DNA from: UTCFX2 sp963827155
GTDB taxonomy: Bacteria; Chloroflexota; Anaerolineae; Anaerolineales; UBA4823
Reading direction: 5' to 3'
Length of the DNA: 64,000 nt
Assembly: GCA_963827155.1 (NCBI GenBank)
Contig: CAWGZV010000002.1
Span: 2,232,001-2,296,000, forward strand
Shown: one piece after another, positions 1-7,780 of the stretch
How the letters are laid out: each line of letters begins with the position of its first letter
Position numbering within the stretch: position 1 is the first letter of the stretch
Position numbers and translations under genes: made by a program
Notes under the pieces: generated by a model
The model's input: the letters and a program-made list of their open reading frames with translations, nothing else
The model's database searches: none
What the model was told of the DNA's origin: nothing

Positions 1-233
1 ATGAAATAAACGATAATGACACCCGCCATCCGGGGGAGCCCTCGTCGATTAAGCCAGGCAACGGCTGGTCGGATCACCGTGCCGATCACAATCGCAATAA
101 ATAAGATGAAAACGACCTGGTAGAACCGATAGAGAAGCCAAAAACAAAGGGCAACTAGAACCAGGACAAGAGTTGCCCAGGCTACCCTTCTAAAAGTCCA
201 ATAATCTTGTTGAATAGGCGGATGGTTTTCCAT
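1..233 (-). CDS. AI-2E family transporter, N-terminal fragment
   Basis: This reading frame runs off the left edge of the window, so only about 77 N-terminal residues are visible. The translation starts MENHPPIQQDYW and has a hydrophobic helix at about residues 15-35, then a second segment ending in a VIRPAVAWLNRRGLPR stretch. That pattern of two helices followed by P-A-V-x-W-L-x-R-R-G-L-P-R is typical of AI-2E family permeases, which are polytopic membrane proteins of mostly unproven substrate. An in-frame ATG also lies at 242. A GAAGGA motif sits 11 bases before the ATG at 233 and only 2 bases before 242, so I prefer 233. Family assignment rests on the N-terminus only. Confidence 0.6.
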   Translation of the reverse strand, partial: MENHPPIQQDYWTFRRVAWATLVLVLVALCFWLLYRFYQVVFILFIAIVIGTVIRPAVAWLNRRGLPRMAGVIIVYF

Positions 234-361
234 GCTTTCCATAATCCTTCATTACGTCTGTGGACTTGGCAAATAAGGTGACGAAACAATACGCCGTTAG
301 GATATTGGTTGCGTTTTCTAGAGCCTCGAACACAGGTCGATGTTGATTAAAGAATCACCAA

Positions 362-406
362 GTAAAAGGTGCCGAGGCTGGAGCCAGGGAATGCTACCAG
401 CCTCGG
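362..406 (-). terminator. Rho-independent terminator-like hairpin after the GlsB/YeaQ gene
   Basis: A perfect 10-bp stem (372-381 pairing with 397-406) encloses a 15-nt loop. Read on the minus strand it is followed by a T-rich stretch (CACCTTTTACTT). It lies about 40 bases beyond the stop codon of the minus-strand gene at 449-724, which fits termination of that gene. Confidence 0.6.
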
Positions 407-448
407 TCCGTCTCGGGACTACGCAATGAAAAACCGAAGAAAATACCG

Positions 449-724
449 TTAACGACGGCGCCCGCGACGGAAGAGATTGACAACAAACAGGAGGATGATT
501 GCGCCTCCCAATGTCACCAGCATGGTTTCAAGGGTGATCGCATCATTGATCGTCCCGACACCAAAAATGGGGGTAAGGAACCATCCTGCAATGAAGGCGC
601 CAATAACCCCGACCACGATATCGAGAATCAAGCCCTGCTGCGAATTTGTCCGCATGATGCGGCTGGCGATATAGCCGACGATCGCACCTGCGATGAGATA
701 TATGATGAGGTTCGTGAGATTCAT
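449..724 (-). CDS. GlsB/YeaQ/YmgE family stress-response membrane protein
   Basis: A 91-residue protein with three predicted transmembrane helices (about 4-22, 32-52 and 66-85) and a basic RRGRRR tail. The glycine-rich first helix (IAGAIVGYIASRIM) is the hallmark of the transglycosylase-associated GlsB/YeaQ family, whose small inner-membrane members are induced by general, acid or osmotic stress; the exact molecular role is unknown. An AAGGAG ribosome-binding site precedes the ATG. It opens a run of small minus-strand stress-type genes, and a shortened relative lies at 3902-4042. Length is normal for the family. Confidence 0.88.
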   Translation of the reverse strand: MNLTNLIIYLIAGAIVGYIASRIMRTNSQQGLILDIVVGVIGAFIAGWFLTPIFGVGTINDAITLETMLVTLGGAIILLFVVNLFRRGRRR

Positions 725-871
725 TTGTCCGCTCCTTATTCGAAGGATTGAGATACACGAATATTTTGTGTATGGAAGAATTTCTCCCTCTCGATTGAGC
801 AGGGGACAAGATTACAGCCAGGAGAAAAGCCCAAACTTTGGCCAGGCGTAATCACACGATTTTCAATGACC

Positions 872-1090
872 TTAGACTTTTTCAACAACCTCTTTCACCT
901 CTTCCATCCGCTTGTTGATTTCTTCTTCGGCCTGCTCACGGGTGTAGCCATATTTTTGCTGCAGCAAGCCGACGATTTGTTCGGCATTTCCGCCTGCTTT
1001 TTCCAGGTCATCGTCGGTGAGCTCGCCCCACCATTCTTTAGCCTGACCGCGCATTACCTTCCACTTGCCTTCGAAAATATCCTTGTTCAT
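872..1090 (-). CDS. CsbD family stress protein
   Basis: A 72-residue, highly charged, soluble protein that begins MNKDIFEGKWKVMRGQ. The order G-K-W-x-x-x-x-G-x-x-K-x-x-W-G-x-L-T-D-D-D is the CsbD signature, and the tail is a Glu/Lys-rich helix. CsbD proteins in Bacillus belong to the sigma-B general stress regulon, but their biochemical role is unknown. The frame extends 18 codons further upstream, but an AAAGAGG ribosome-binding site directly precedes the ATG at 1090, so I use that start. It sits between two small membrane-protein genes of the same stress-type island. Confidence 0.9.
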   Translation of the reverse strand: MNKDIFEGKWKVMRGQAKEWWGELTDDDLEKAGGNAEQIVGLLQQKYGYTREQAEEEINKRMEEVKEVVEKV

Positions 1091-1282
1091 GAGTAATCCT
1101 CTTTCCTTATAATATGAATTGGATGTGCCCAGAAGATTTCGCACCCGACAGTTCCGGACAACGGAGAATTATTGCTTCCTTCTGCTCATCCGGTTTCCTA
1201 TGTCATACCACTCGTTCCGGTTCTTATCGAGCATTACGCTGATAGACATAGACCCGGCTTAATCGTAGAAGCACCAGAGGTT

Positions 1283-1441
1283 TTACACCACTCCCAAGAA
1301 GTTCAAAATGAGGAGTATCACGGCGATAACGATCAGAATATGGATCCAGCTGCCAGTTTTCGGGAAGCTCGAACTAATATTTCGGCCGAAGAAGCCAAGC
1401 AGCCACAGGATTACTAAAATCACAACGATAGTCATTAACAT
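1283..1441 (-). CDS. Small two-helix membrane protein, lmo0937/DUF5670-like
   Basis: This 52-residue gene is easy to miss because of its size. The translation starts MLMTIVVILVILWLLGFF, has a short polar connector with N-I-S-S-S-F-P-K-T-G-S-W, and ends in a second hydrophobic helix with ILIVIAVILLILNFLGVV. Two helices joined by a G-x-x-x-H-hydrophobic turn, with this length, match the lmo0937 family of tiny membrane proteins found beside CsbD, YeaQ and DUF883 genes. A GGAGAAA-type ribosome-binding site lies just upstream of the ATG. Function is unknown; a role in envelope stress is inferred from neighbours. Confidence 0.8.
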   Translation of the reverse strand: MLMTIVVILVILWLLGFFGRNISSSFPKTGSWIHILIVIAVILLILNFLGVV

Positions 1442-1556
1442 TAGATTTCTCCTTTTCAATCGTAGAGTTGATCGATATCAATCTGCCTGATCTGTAAATC
1501 AGGTAGCATCCACCATCAGTCACATTGATCGCCAACCATTTTCGTTCGAAAGCAGC

Positions 1557-1901
1557 TCATCCAGCGGACTGCCGACCAGGTTTGAGCAACATGCCTAACA
1601 ATAATCCAATAACAACGGACAACGTGATCGTCACCCAGGGGTATTCGGTTGCCTTCTTGCTGAATTCCCCAGGAACTCGGTCTGCAACTTCCTGGACTTT
1701 GGCATTGTATTGGCTCAATCCTTGTCCAACCCCTTCATTGATAGTCTTAGCGGCGCCGGTTACTGTTGTTTTCATGCTTTCTTCAAGCTGTTCAAATTTC
1801 CGGCCCAGTCCGGTGACGCCATCATCAGTTAACGTGGCGAGATCTTTTTTCGTGTTATCAATATCTCGATTAACTTTGTTCTCAAATACCTTGTCATTCA
1901 T
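1557..1901 (-). CDS. DUF883/YqjD-like membrane-anchored helical protein
   Basis: A 114-residue protein: a long polar amphipathic helical region (about 1-80, rich in K, D, E, T and Q) followed by one C-terminal transmembrane helix (about 88-106, VTITLSVVIGLLLGMLLKP). This is the layout of ElaB/YqjD/DUF883 proteins, which are tail-anchored in the inner membrane; in E. coli YqjD binds stationary-phase ribosomes. The proline-tryptophan-valine turn before the helix (YPWVT) is also typical. An AGAGAGGA motif precedes the ATG. It belongs to the minus-strand small-protein stress island. The family call is by layout and composition, not by a catalytic motif. Confidence 0.75.
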   Translation of the reverse strand: MNDKVFENKVNRDIDNTKKDLATLTDDGVTGLGRKFEQLEESMKTTVTGAAKTINEGVGQGLSQYNAKVQEVADRVPGEFSKKATEYPWVTITLSVVIGLLLGMLLKPGRQSAG

Positions 1902-2063
1902 TGTTCATTTCCTCTCTGGCTGTAGATATCTATATGAACGGAGACCAATACTCATCAAATTCAACTATCTTTAAGTCTACTCAGTGAGAGTCTCAACACC
2001 GTCACAGTAATCCCAAATGAAGAACGCAACTTACAACATGGGTCGGATTACACAATCTGCGAT

Positions 2064-3065
2064 CTACCTACCCCAATACTGCCGCATCTTGCTTTGCAGC
2101 GCGATATCGTCAGCTTCTTCGATATTGTTAATGCGCGGGGCGTCCCAAAATACTTGCGGATCAGCCGTCAAAACCAGCGTGAGAACACTGCCTTGCGAGA
2201 GCATCTCTTTCGGGATGTTTATTACTCCCAAACGCACCATGACCAATCCGTCACCTTTTGCAGGTTTTACGATGTAGAAACCAAGTTTGCCGCTTTCGGG
2301 TTCTAAGATAGCTTCCTGCACAACACCGAGCAAGTTGTTCAGCCCGTCATAGAGCTCAACCTTCAGCAATTGGGAGGCGTATGCCACCTTGTACACTGGT
2401 CCGCCAGGTACATTGCAGCTAGTCGCCAGCATACCTATGCGCACCAACTTCTCCCAAAAAGCCCGAACCGCATCCTCCCATTCTGTTGGTGTGAGCTGCT
2501 GGTCGGCAGCTAAAGTCGGCGCATCTGATAACTGCTCAGGGATCAGCTGGAGTTGGATCGTCTTGTTCTGGGCGTCTAACACGCCACTGTTGATCGTTAC
2601 AGCCTCGAAAGGAATCACAACCAGGGCTCCTGAGCCGATGTCAAGACTAGCGACCGGTTCCATCAGGATATAGATAATATAGGTTTCACAGGTATTGACG
2701 ATATAGTCACTGGCGATCCCAAGTTTTTCCCCATTCGCATCGAGCACCAGATACCCCATTAAATTGGAAAGATGGGTCAAATTTACGCGCATATCTTTGG
2801 GTAGAATCCCGGCTGCTTGGGATTGCGGTGGTTTTTCTCCCACCACGAAAGCAGGGTCGCCTTCTTCCGCCATCTGTGTTACGGTATTACGTGTTTCCTG
2901 GGTTTGGGAGGGTTTATCCGTCGGGATTTTTGGTTGGAGGTTTGCGGTACTCGTATTGACGATTTTTGCAGATTTCTCCCCTCCTAGCTGTTGAGCTAAT
3001 TGGCAGGCCATCAAGACCAGAGCCAGACTTAAAACAATCGTAAACAGGCGGAATTGTTTCGTCAC
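2064..3065 (-). CDS. PRC-barrel domain lipoprotein
   Basis: A 333-residue secreted protein. Residues 1-20 form a signal peptide ending in a lipobox (LVLMAC) with Cys21 as the likely lipidation site. A Ser/Thr/Gln-rich spacer follows, then two PRC-barrel-like segments: about 100-160 (with LDANGEKLG) and about 235-290 (with YDGLNNLLG and GFYIVKP). PRC barrels are small beta-barrels found in ribosome-maturation factors, reaction-centre H subunits and envelope proteins. Two copies on a lipoprotein suggest an extracytoplasmic scaffold or sensor. It lies among stress-type small genes and reads in the same direction. The specific role is unknown. Confidence 0.72.
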   Translation of the reverse strand: MTKQFRLFTIVLSLALVLMACQLAQQLGGEKSAKIVNTSTANLQPKIPTDKPSQTQETRNTVTQMAEEGDPAFVVGEKPPQSQAAGILPKDMRVNLTHLSNLMGYLVLDANGEKLGIASDYIVNTCETYIIYILMEPVASLDIGSGALVVIPFEAVTINSGVLDAQNKTIQLQLIPEQLSDAPTLAADQQLTPTEWEDAVRAFWEKLVRIGMLATSCNVPGGPVYKVAYASQLLKVELYDGLNNLLGVVQEAILEPESGKLGFYIVKPAKGDGLVMVRLGVINIPKEMLSQGSVLTLVLTADPQVFWDAPRINNIEEADDIALQSKMRQYWGR

Positions 3066-3125
3066 TTTAATCTTTCCAAGCGATATTCACCTAAAAAATC
3101 GAGAAGGGGGCACTATATTGCCTGA

Positions 3126-3518
3126 TTAATCAGAAATCAATTCCCACTCAAAATGCACCTCTTGATTTTCTGGCAGCGGCGTTTGCAGCGAGAATTTCTC
3201 GTACCCTACCAGGTTGACGCCGTGCAGCTCTTGCAACCGCTCCCGATACCAGACGTCAAATGGCAAGATCGAGGCGATGATGGACCCCAACGCCTGAGCC
3301 ACATCGGGGGCTTCCAGAGTGGTCACAGCAGTCGAACCAAATTCTGATTTCACCAACGCAAGCTGTTCGCGCGTGATACCCATCCGGCGACGAGAGTCTT
3401 CATACGTTTTCCGCCGTGTTCCGGATAATTCCTGGCAAAACCGCCGCCAGGCTTCCACTTTTCCGGCCACAATCGGGAATGTTAGAACAATACCAGCCAT
3501 AATAGACCTCTTGATCAT
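3126..3518 (-). CDS. Small protein with a possible dimeric alpha/beta-barrel fold, function unknown
   Basis: A 130-residue soluble protein beginning MIKRSIMAGIVLTFPIVAGK. The N-terminal pattern beta strand, then G-K-V-E-A-W-R-x-F-C-x-E-L, then a helix with R-R-x-M-G-I-T, resembles the DUF6176-like or NIPSNAP-like ferredoxin-fold families that act as dimers. No catalytic motif can be named. It lies between the PRC-barrel lipoprotein and a small basic protein on the same strand. The sequence itself supports only that this is a coding region with normal codon use for the region. Confidence 0.6.
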   Translation of the reverse strand: MIKRSIMAGIVLTFPIVAGKVEAWRRFCQELSGTRRKTYEDSRRRMGITREQLALVKSEFGSTAVTTLEAPDVAQALGSIIASILPFDVWYRERLQELHGVNLVGYEKFSLQTPLPENQEVHFEWELISD

Positions 3519-3547
3519 TTCTGTAAATTCTTTGGAAATAATCAGGT

Positions 3548-3760
3548 TTAACGTTTCTTTGGATTTTTCCTGGAGTCTTTGGAACGCTTCACACCATCAC
3601 TGGAGGCAGAATCAGCGACCTTTTCAGTATTTGATAGTTTGAGCGGTTGGCTGCTTGCTGCCCGCCCAACAGCGGATACATCACTGCTGGCATTGACAAT
3701 GGACATCTTTTTCGCTTTCTTTTGCGAAGGCTTGCGTTTACTGACACCTTTGTGTCCCAA
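3548..3760 (-). CDS. Small basic low-complexity protein with TTG start
   Basis: A 70-residue protein read from a TTG at 3760. A perfect AGGAGG ribosome-binding site at 3766-3771 sits 5 bases upstream of that TTG, which decides the start; the open frame continues further upstream without such a signal. The N-terminus is extremely basic (GHKGVSKRKPSQKKAKK), the middle is Ser/Ala/Val-rich, and the end is again basic (SRKNPKKR). There is no membrane helix. Such tails suggest nucleic-acid or polyanion binding, but this is inference. It is part of the minus-strand stress-type island. I do not recognise a named family. Confidence 0.6.
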   Translation of the reverse strand: MGHKGVSKRKPSQKKAKKMSIVNASSDVSAVGRAASSQPLKLSNTEKVADSASSDGVKRSKDSRKNPKKR

Positions 3761-3901
3761 ATTGTCCTCCTCTGAACACTTTGTAATCCATATTTTTCTC
3801 CTGCCATGACGTATCTGTTCATCGCATCGCGGATTTACAAAAATATACAGCTTATCGGAAAGCTGGATGAAACAGATCCCGTGCAATCAACATAAGACGG
3901 C

Positions 3902-4042
3902 TTAACTCGTCCCGGGGCTATCATCCACGGGTGGTGTTAGATTGTCTGCCCTTCTTTTGTTTTGTGCCATTACCATCCTGCTAGCAAACCAGCCGATAAC
4001 AGCTCCAGAAGTGAGCCATACGAGAAAATTGACGAGATTCAT
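3902..4042 (-). CDS. One-helix YeaQ-like membrane peptide
   Basis: A 46-residue protein starting MNLVNFLVWLTSGAVIGWFA, with a second segment S-R-M-V-M-A-Q-N-K-R-R and a polar Pro/Asp-rich tail. The first 25 residues line up with the first helix of the GlsB/YeaQ gene at 449-724 (MNLTNLIIYLIAGAIVGYIA), but helices 2 and 3 are missing. An AGGAGAAAGT ribosome-binding site precedes the chosen ATG; the frame extends 19 codons upstream without one. It looks like a shortened paralogue rather than a full family member. It is divergent from the regulator gene at 4189. Confidence 0.65.
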   Translation of the reverse strand: MNLVNFLVWLTSGAVIGWFASRMVMAQNKRRADNLTPPVDDSPGTS

Positions 4043-4122
4043 ATACTTTCTCCTATTCTTCTCCCAACATAATGCTTTGATACTGAACGGCAAAATCATT
4101 CAAGGTTTTGTGCGGGATATTC

Positions 4123-4151
4123 TTCTCATAAACCTTCGATTTCAGTATAAT
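4123..4151 (+). promoter_or_regulatory. Sigma-70-like promoter for the BTAD regulator gene
   Basis: TTCTCA at 4123-4128 and TATAAT at 4146-4151 are separated by 17 bases. Transcription would start near 4158, giving a leader of about 30 nt that holds an AAGGAG ribosome-binding site at 4176-4181, 7 bases before the ATG at 4189. Confidence 0.6.
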
Positions 4152-4188
4152 TACGCAGAGTCTCAACCGCGTCACAAGGAGTTGTTAA

Positions 4189-6600
4189 ATGGTAGTCCAA
4201 ATGGTGCCATTGCGCCTCTTTACACTCGGGGCGCCAGAAGTGCTGCTTGGTGAAAAGCCGCTCGCATTTCCTACGCGCAAGACACTGGCTCTTTTGATCT
4301 ACCTGGCAATTGAGGCGCCGCCTCAACCGCGTGAGCACCTGGCTGCTTTGTTATGGCCAGAATCGAGCCCAGAGCGCAGCTTTGCCAGTCTGCGCAACAC
4401 CCTCGGTCATCTGCAAAATGCAATCCGCCAGGCAAATGGGCAAAGTCCAACCTCCTATCTTTCCATAACCCACCATACCTTGGGTCTTAATCCAGACGCT
4501 AACATCGACTTAGATTTGCTTTCGGTAGAACAAGCCTATTTGCAGGCACGCACCGACCGAGCAAGCCGGGCGCTGCCTGAAGGTTCGGCATTCTTACCTT
4601 TATTGCAATTGGCTGTTGCCCGCCACCGCGGTGATTTTCTCATCGGTTTTTCTTTAAGTGATTCCGCAGGGTTCGACGATTGGGTCTCGCTTCAGCGTGA
4701 GGTTTGGAATCGCCGCCTGGGCCTGATCATGGACCGGTTGTCCGAGGTCCAATTTGCGAACGGTGAATTTGCTTACGCCGCTGAGACTGCCTCGCATTGG
4801 ATAACCCTCGATACACTGAATGAAAAAGCCTATCGTCGGAAAATGCGCGCTCATTTTGCAGCCGGCGAGCGAGGCCAAGCTTTGGCGACTTATGAAACCT
4901 GCCGCGCCCTTCTGGCGGTCGAGCTAAAGGTGGAACCCGAGCCAGATACCGAAGCTTTAGCTTTACAAATACGCTCTCAACACCCCCTCAAACGAGCTGT
5001 ACCTCAACCACATCCACCCATCACTCCGGTGGCTTATCTAGAGAATTTATATATCGGACGGAGAGCTGAACATCAAATCTTGGTTGATACTTACAATCTC
5101 GCAGCTGCAGGTCAACTGCAGGTCTTGGTTTTGCACGGAGAAGCCGGGATGGGGAAAACCCGCCTGTCCAGTGAATTCTTGGCTTGGACCAACTCTCAAG
5201 GAGCCGTGCTGCTGAAGGGTGAAGGATTTGAGAGCGGCAGTCATCTACCTTTCCAGCCGTTGATTGACGCTCTTCGGTTTTTGCAGGTTCGTGAGACCCC
5301 ACCTGGAGATTTGCTAGAAATGACAGGGGTAACCAGACTAACCCATCTGTTGTCAGGATCGACCATCCGAGGTGCAGATTCTGCCGCAGCTGCTTTAGAG
5401 AACGAAGATCCCGAGAATCATATTCAGCCAGGAGGGAATGGGAACCGGACGCAAATTTCCGAATCATTTGTACAGCTTACATTTACGTTGGCCAAACACA
5501 CCTCATTGGTTATATTTGTTGATGATTTCCAGTGGACAGATACCGCAACCCAGGATCTGCTTTTATATTCAATTCGACAATGGCGAAATCAAAGGGCGCC
5601 GATCATGCTGTTCGTGAGCCTCCGGTCTGAAGCTCTGCATCCCATGACCCAGCCTCGACAATCGAACGGATCTCATGCATTAATTCAGTGGTTAAGCCAG
5701 GTCAGGCGAGAGGTCATTCCAATTCTCCTTGAGCTGAAGCCGCTTGAGGAACTAGAAACGGTTCAGATGATCATGTCGATCCTCACGACACCTGGAACAG
5801 ATTTCGCTCAGTGGGTATATCATGAAACGCGCGGGCACCCATTTTATTTGATGGAGTCCTTGAAAGATATGCTCGAACGGGGTGCGCTCCATCCGAAGCG
5901 ACGAGCCAACGGTCAGTGGGGTTTTTCGATCGATGCCGAGCATAACCTTGGAGAGGCGGTGCGGGTCTCATCTACAGTGAGGGATGTAATCCTATCACGC
6001 TTAAATCGGTTAAGCCCCAACGCTTTCACTCTACTTGCTATCGGAGCTGTACTCGAACAACAAATCACTTTCGAACATCTCTGCGCCATTTCTAACCTTT
6101 CAGAAGATGCGGCATTACCTGCTCTGGATGAATTAATCAGCAGCAGGCTTCTGATTGAGGCAGCACAGACCAGCTCTTCAAACCCCTACTTCTTTGCGAA
6201 CGATATGATCCGGGATGTGGTTTATACTGAGGCTGGTGATGCCAGGAGGCGCCTGTTCCATCGACGTTCGTTAGAAGTCCTCGAAGCAGCCAAGAGCTCA
6301 TCGGCGGTGTTAGCCCACCACGCCTTGGCCGCTGGTCAGGTAGAAGCCGCTTTTCGATTCAGTCTGGATGCAGGACGAGAGGCACTTGAGCTTTCGGCTG
6401 TGAATGAGGCTGTCATCCATTACGAACAGGCAAGACTTTTACTGCAAGATGCAACCCTGCAAGAATTCGTAACTGAAGATGATTTAGACAAACTCTATTT
6501 ACCATTAGAACAGGCTTATGAACTCATAGATCATCCAGCACAAATATTGAGCATAAAGCTTGAAATGGAACAATTCAAGCAGGGACTATGGAAAAAATAA
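4189..6600 (+). CDS. BTAD/SARP-type transcriptional regulator with AAA ATPase domain
   Basis: An 803-residue regulator. Residues about 8-95 form an OmpR/PhoB-type winged-helix DNA-binding domain (RLFTLGAPEV, then a hydrophobic helix and a region of the S-P-E-R-S-F-A-S-L-R-N-T-L type). About 110-245 is a bacterial transcriptional activation domain, all helical. A nucleotide-binding ATPase follows, with Walker A (GEAGMGKTR) near residue 318 and Walker B (LVIFVDDFQW) near 440. The last part is helical and TPR-like but shorter than in many MalT/AfsR-like proteins. Such proteins are signal-gated activators. It is divergent from the stress-type island, so control of that island is possible but unproven. 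The start follows an AAGGAG site. Confidence 0.85.
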   Translation: MVVQMVPLRLFTLGAPEVLLGEKPLAFPTRKTLALLIYLAIEAPPQPREHLAALLWPESSPERSFASLRNTLGHLQNAIRQANGQSPTSYLSITHHTLGLNPDANIDLDLLSVEQAYLQARTDRASRALPEGSAFLPLLQLAVARHRGDFLIGFSLSDSAGFDDWVSLQREVWNRRLGLIMDRLSEVQFANGEFAYAAETASHWITLDTLNEKAYRRKMRAHFAAGERGQALATYETCRALLAVELKVEPEPDTEALALQIRSQHPLKRAVPQPHPPITPVAYLENLYIGRRAEHQILVDTYNLAAAGQLQVLVLHGEAGMGKTRLSSEFLAWTNSQGAVLLKGEGFESGSHLPFQPLIDALRFLQVRETPPGDLLEMTGVTRLTHLLSGSTIRGADSAAAALENEDPENHIQPGGNGNRTQISESFVQLTFTLAKHTSLVIFVDDFQWTDTATQDLLLYSIRQWRNQRAPIMLFVSLRSEALHPMTQPRQSNGSHALIQWLSQVRREVIPILLELKPLEELETVQMIMSILTTPGTDFAQWVYHETRGHPFYLMESLKDMLERGALHPKRRANGQWGFSIDAEHNLGEAVRVSSTVRDVILSRLNRLSPNAFTLLAIGAVLEQQITFEHLCAISNLSEDAALPALDELISSRLLIEAAQTSSSNPYFFANDMIRDVVYTEAGDARRRLFHRRSLEVLEAAKSSSAVLAHHALAAGQVEAAFRFSLDAGREALELSAVNEAVIHYEQARLLLQDATLQEFVTEDDLDKLYLPLEQAYELIDHPAQILSIKLEMEQFKQGLWKK

Positions 6601-6668
6601 AACACTTTCAAACAACAAGCAGCTTATCAGCTTTCATTCAAGATTGAGCACTAGATTTTCTACAAATC

Positions 6669-7664
6669 ATGTCAGTAGAATCAGCAACTGCGGTCAGCTG
6701 TCCAAATATCGCCTTTATTAAATATTGGGGCAACCAGGACGAAAATCTGCGCATCCCATCCAACGGCTCTATCTCGATGAACCTGGATGGGCTATCTTCG
6801 CAAACTTCCGTAGAATTTGACAATTCCTTGGATCAAGATGAGCTCATACTGAACGGTGTCCAGGCGGGAGATTCCGCACGCCAGCGAGCAAGCGAAATGA
6901 TGGATCGCGTGCGCCAGCTTTCAGGCTTAAAAACACGCTCGAAAATCGAGAGCTATAATAATTTTCCGACTGGAACCGGGATTGCCTCATCGGCCTCGGG
7001 ATTTTCTGCGCTGGCTCTGGCGGCAAGCCGGGCAGCGGGTCTGGAGCTGACCGAAACGGAGCTTTCTAGATTGGCGCGCCGGGCTTCAGGTTCGGCTTGC
7101 CGCTCGATCCCAGGAGGTTTCGTCGAATGGCTGCCAGGAAAGAGTGACGAAGATTCCTATGCGGTTTCAATCGCACCGCAAAATTATTGGGAGCTGCGCG
7201 ATTGCATCGCAGTTATCAGCCACAGCCCAAAAGAAATTAGCTCAGAACTCGGCCATTCCCTTGCCAGCAGCAGCCCGCTGCAAACTGCCCGGGTAATTGG
7301 GGCAGTCATGCGTTTGGAGGATTGCCGAAACGCGATCATAAGGCGGGATTTCGAAGCGCTCGCATTCGTGATGGAGCTGGACAGCAATTTAATGCACACG
7401 GTGATGATGACCTCCACCCCACCCCTGATGTATTGGATGCCTGCCACGATCAGGGTGATGACATCAGTCCAGGCCTGGCGGCGCAAAGGGATGCCGGTTT
7501 GTTACACGATTGACGCCGGTCCTAACGTCCATGTGATCTGTCAGGCAGAGGTTGCCTGTGAGGTTATTGCCAGGTTGGACCAGATCGAAGGTATCGAACG
7601 CGTGCTGAGCGCTGCGCCGGGAGGTCCTGCCAGGTTAGTTGCTGACCACTTCGCGTTAGAATAG
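6669..7664 (+). CDS. mvaD: Diphosphomevalonate (or phosphomevalonate) decarboxylase
   Basis: A 331-residue GHMP-fold protein. The start (A-V-S-C-P-N-I-A-F-I-K-Y-W-G) is the substrate-binding signature of mevalonate diphosphate decarboxylase. The phosphate-binding loop (FPTGTGIASSASGFSA) lies near 98-113, and R-R-A-S-G-S-A-C-R-S is near 137-147. The enzyme makes isopentenyl diphosphate by ATP-dependent decarboxylation in the mevalonate pathway. Some Chloroflexota use the monophosphate instead (with isopentenyl phosphate kinase), and sequence by eye cannot separate the two. No other mevalonate gene is in the window. No clear ribosome-binding site precedes the ATG. It follows the regulator gene by 68 bases. 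Confidence 0.88.
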   Translation: MSVESATAVSCPNIAFIKYWGNQDENLRIPSNGSISMNLDGLSSQTSVEFDNSLDQDELILNGVQAGDSARQRASEMMDRVRQLSGLKTRSKIESYNNFPTGTGIASSASGFSALALAASRAAGLELTETELSRLARRASGSACRSIPGGFVEWLPGKSDEDSYAVSIAPQNYWELRDCIAVISHSPKEISSELGHSLASSSPLQTARVIGAVMRLEDCRNAIIRRDFEALAFVMELDSNLMHTVMMTSTPPLMYWMPATIRVMTSVQAWRRKGMPVCYTIDAGPNVHVICQAEVACEVIARLDQIEGIERVLSAAPGGPARLVADHFALE

Positions 7665-7698
7665 GGTTAGAAGCCGGTTCAGCCGGGTGTGTTTTGCT

Positions 7699-7726
7699 TT
7701 GCTTTTCAAATCGGACAAGATATAAT
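7699..7726 (+). promoter_or_regulatory. Putative promoter upstream of rseP
   Basis: A perfect TATAAT at 7721-7726 with a TTGCTT at 7699-7704, spacer 16 bases. It lies 55 bases before the rseP start. The -35 element matches the consensus only in its first half. Confidence 0.45.
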
Positions 7727-7780
7727 GAGAGTTTGGAAATTTTTAAATCAGAGACTATTGGTTTATAGATAAGAGAGAAA

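Noticed and set aside
1525..1974. Plus-strand open frame of 149 codons opposite the DUF883 gene
   Set aside because: It is the antisense of a well-supported gene and shows no domain pattern.
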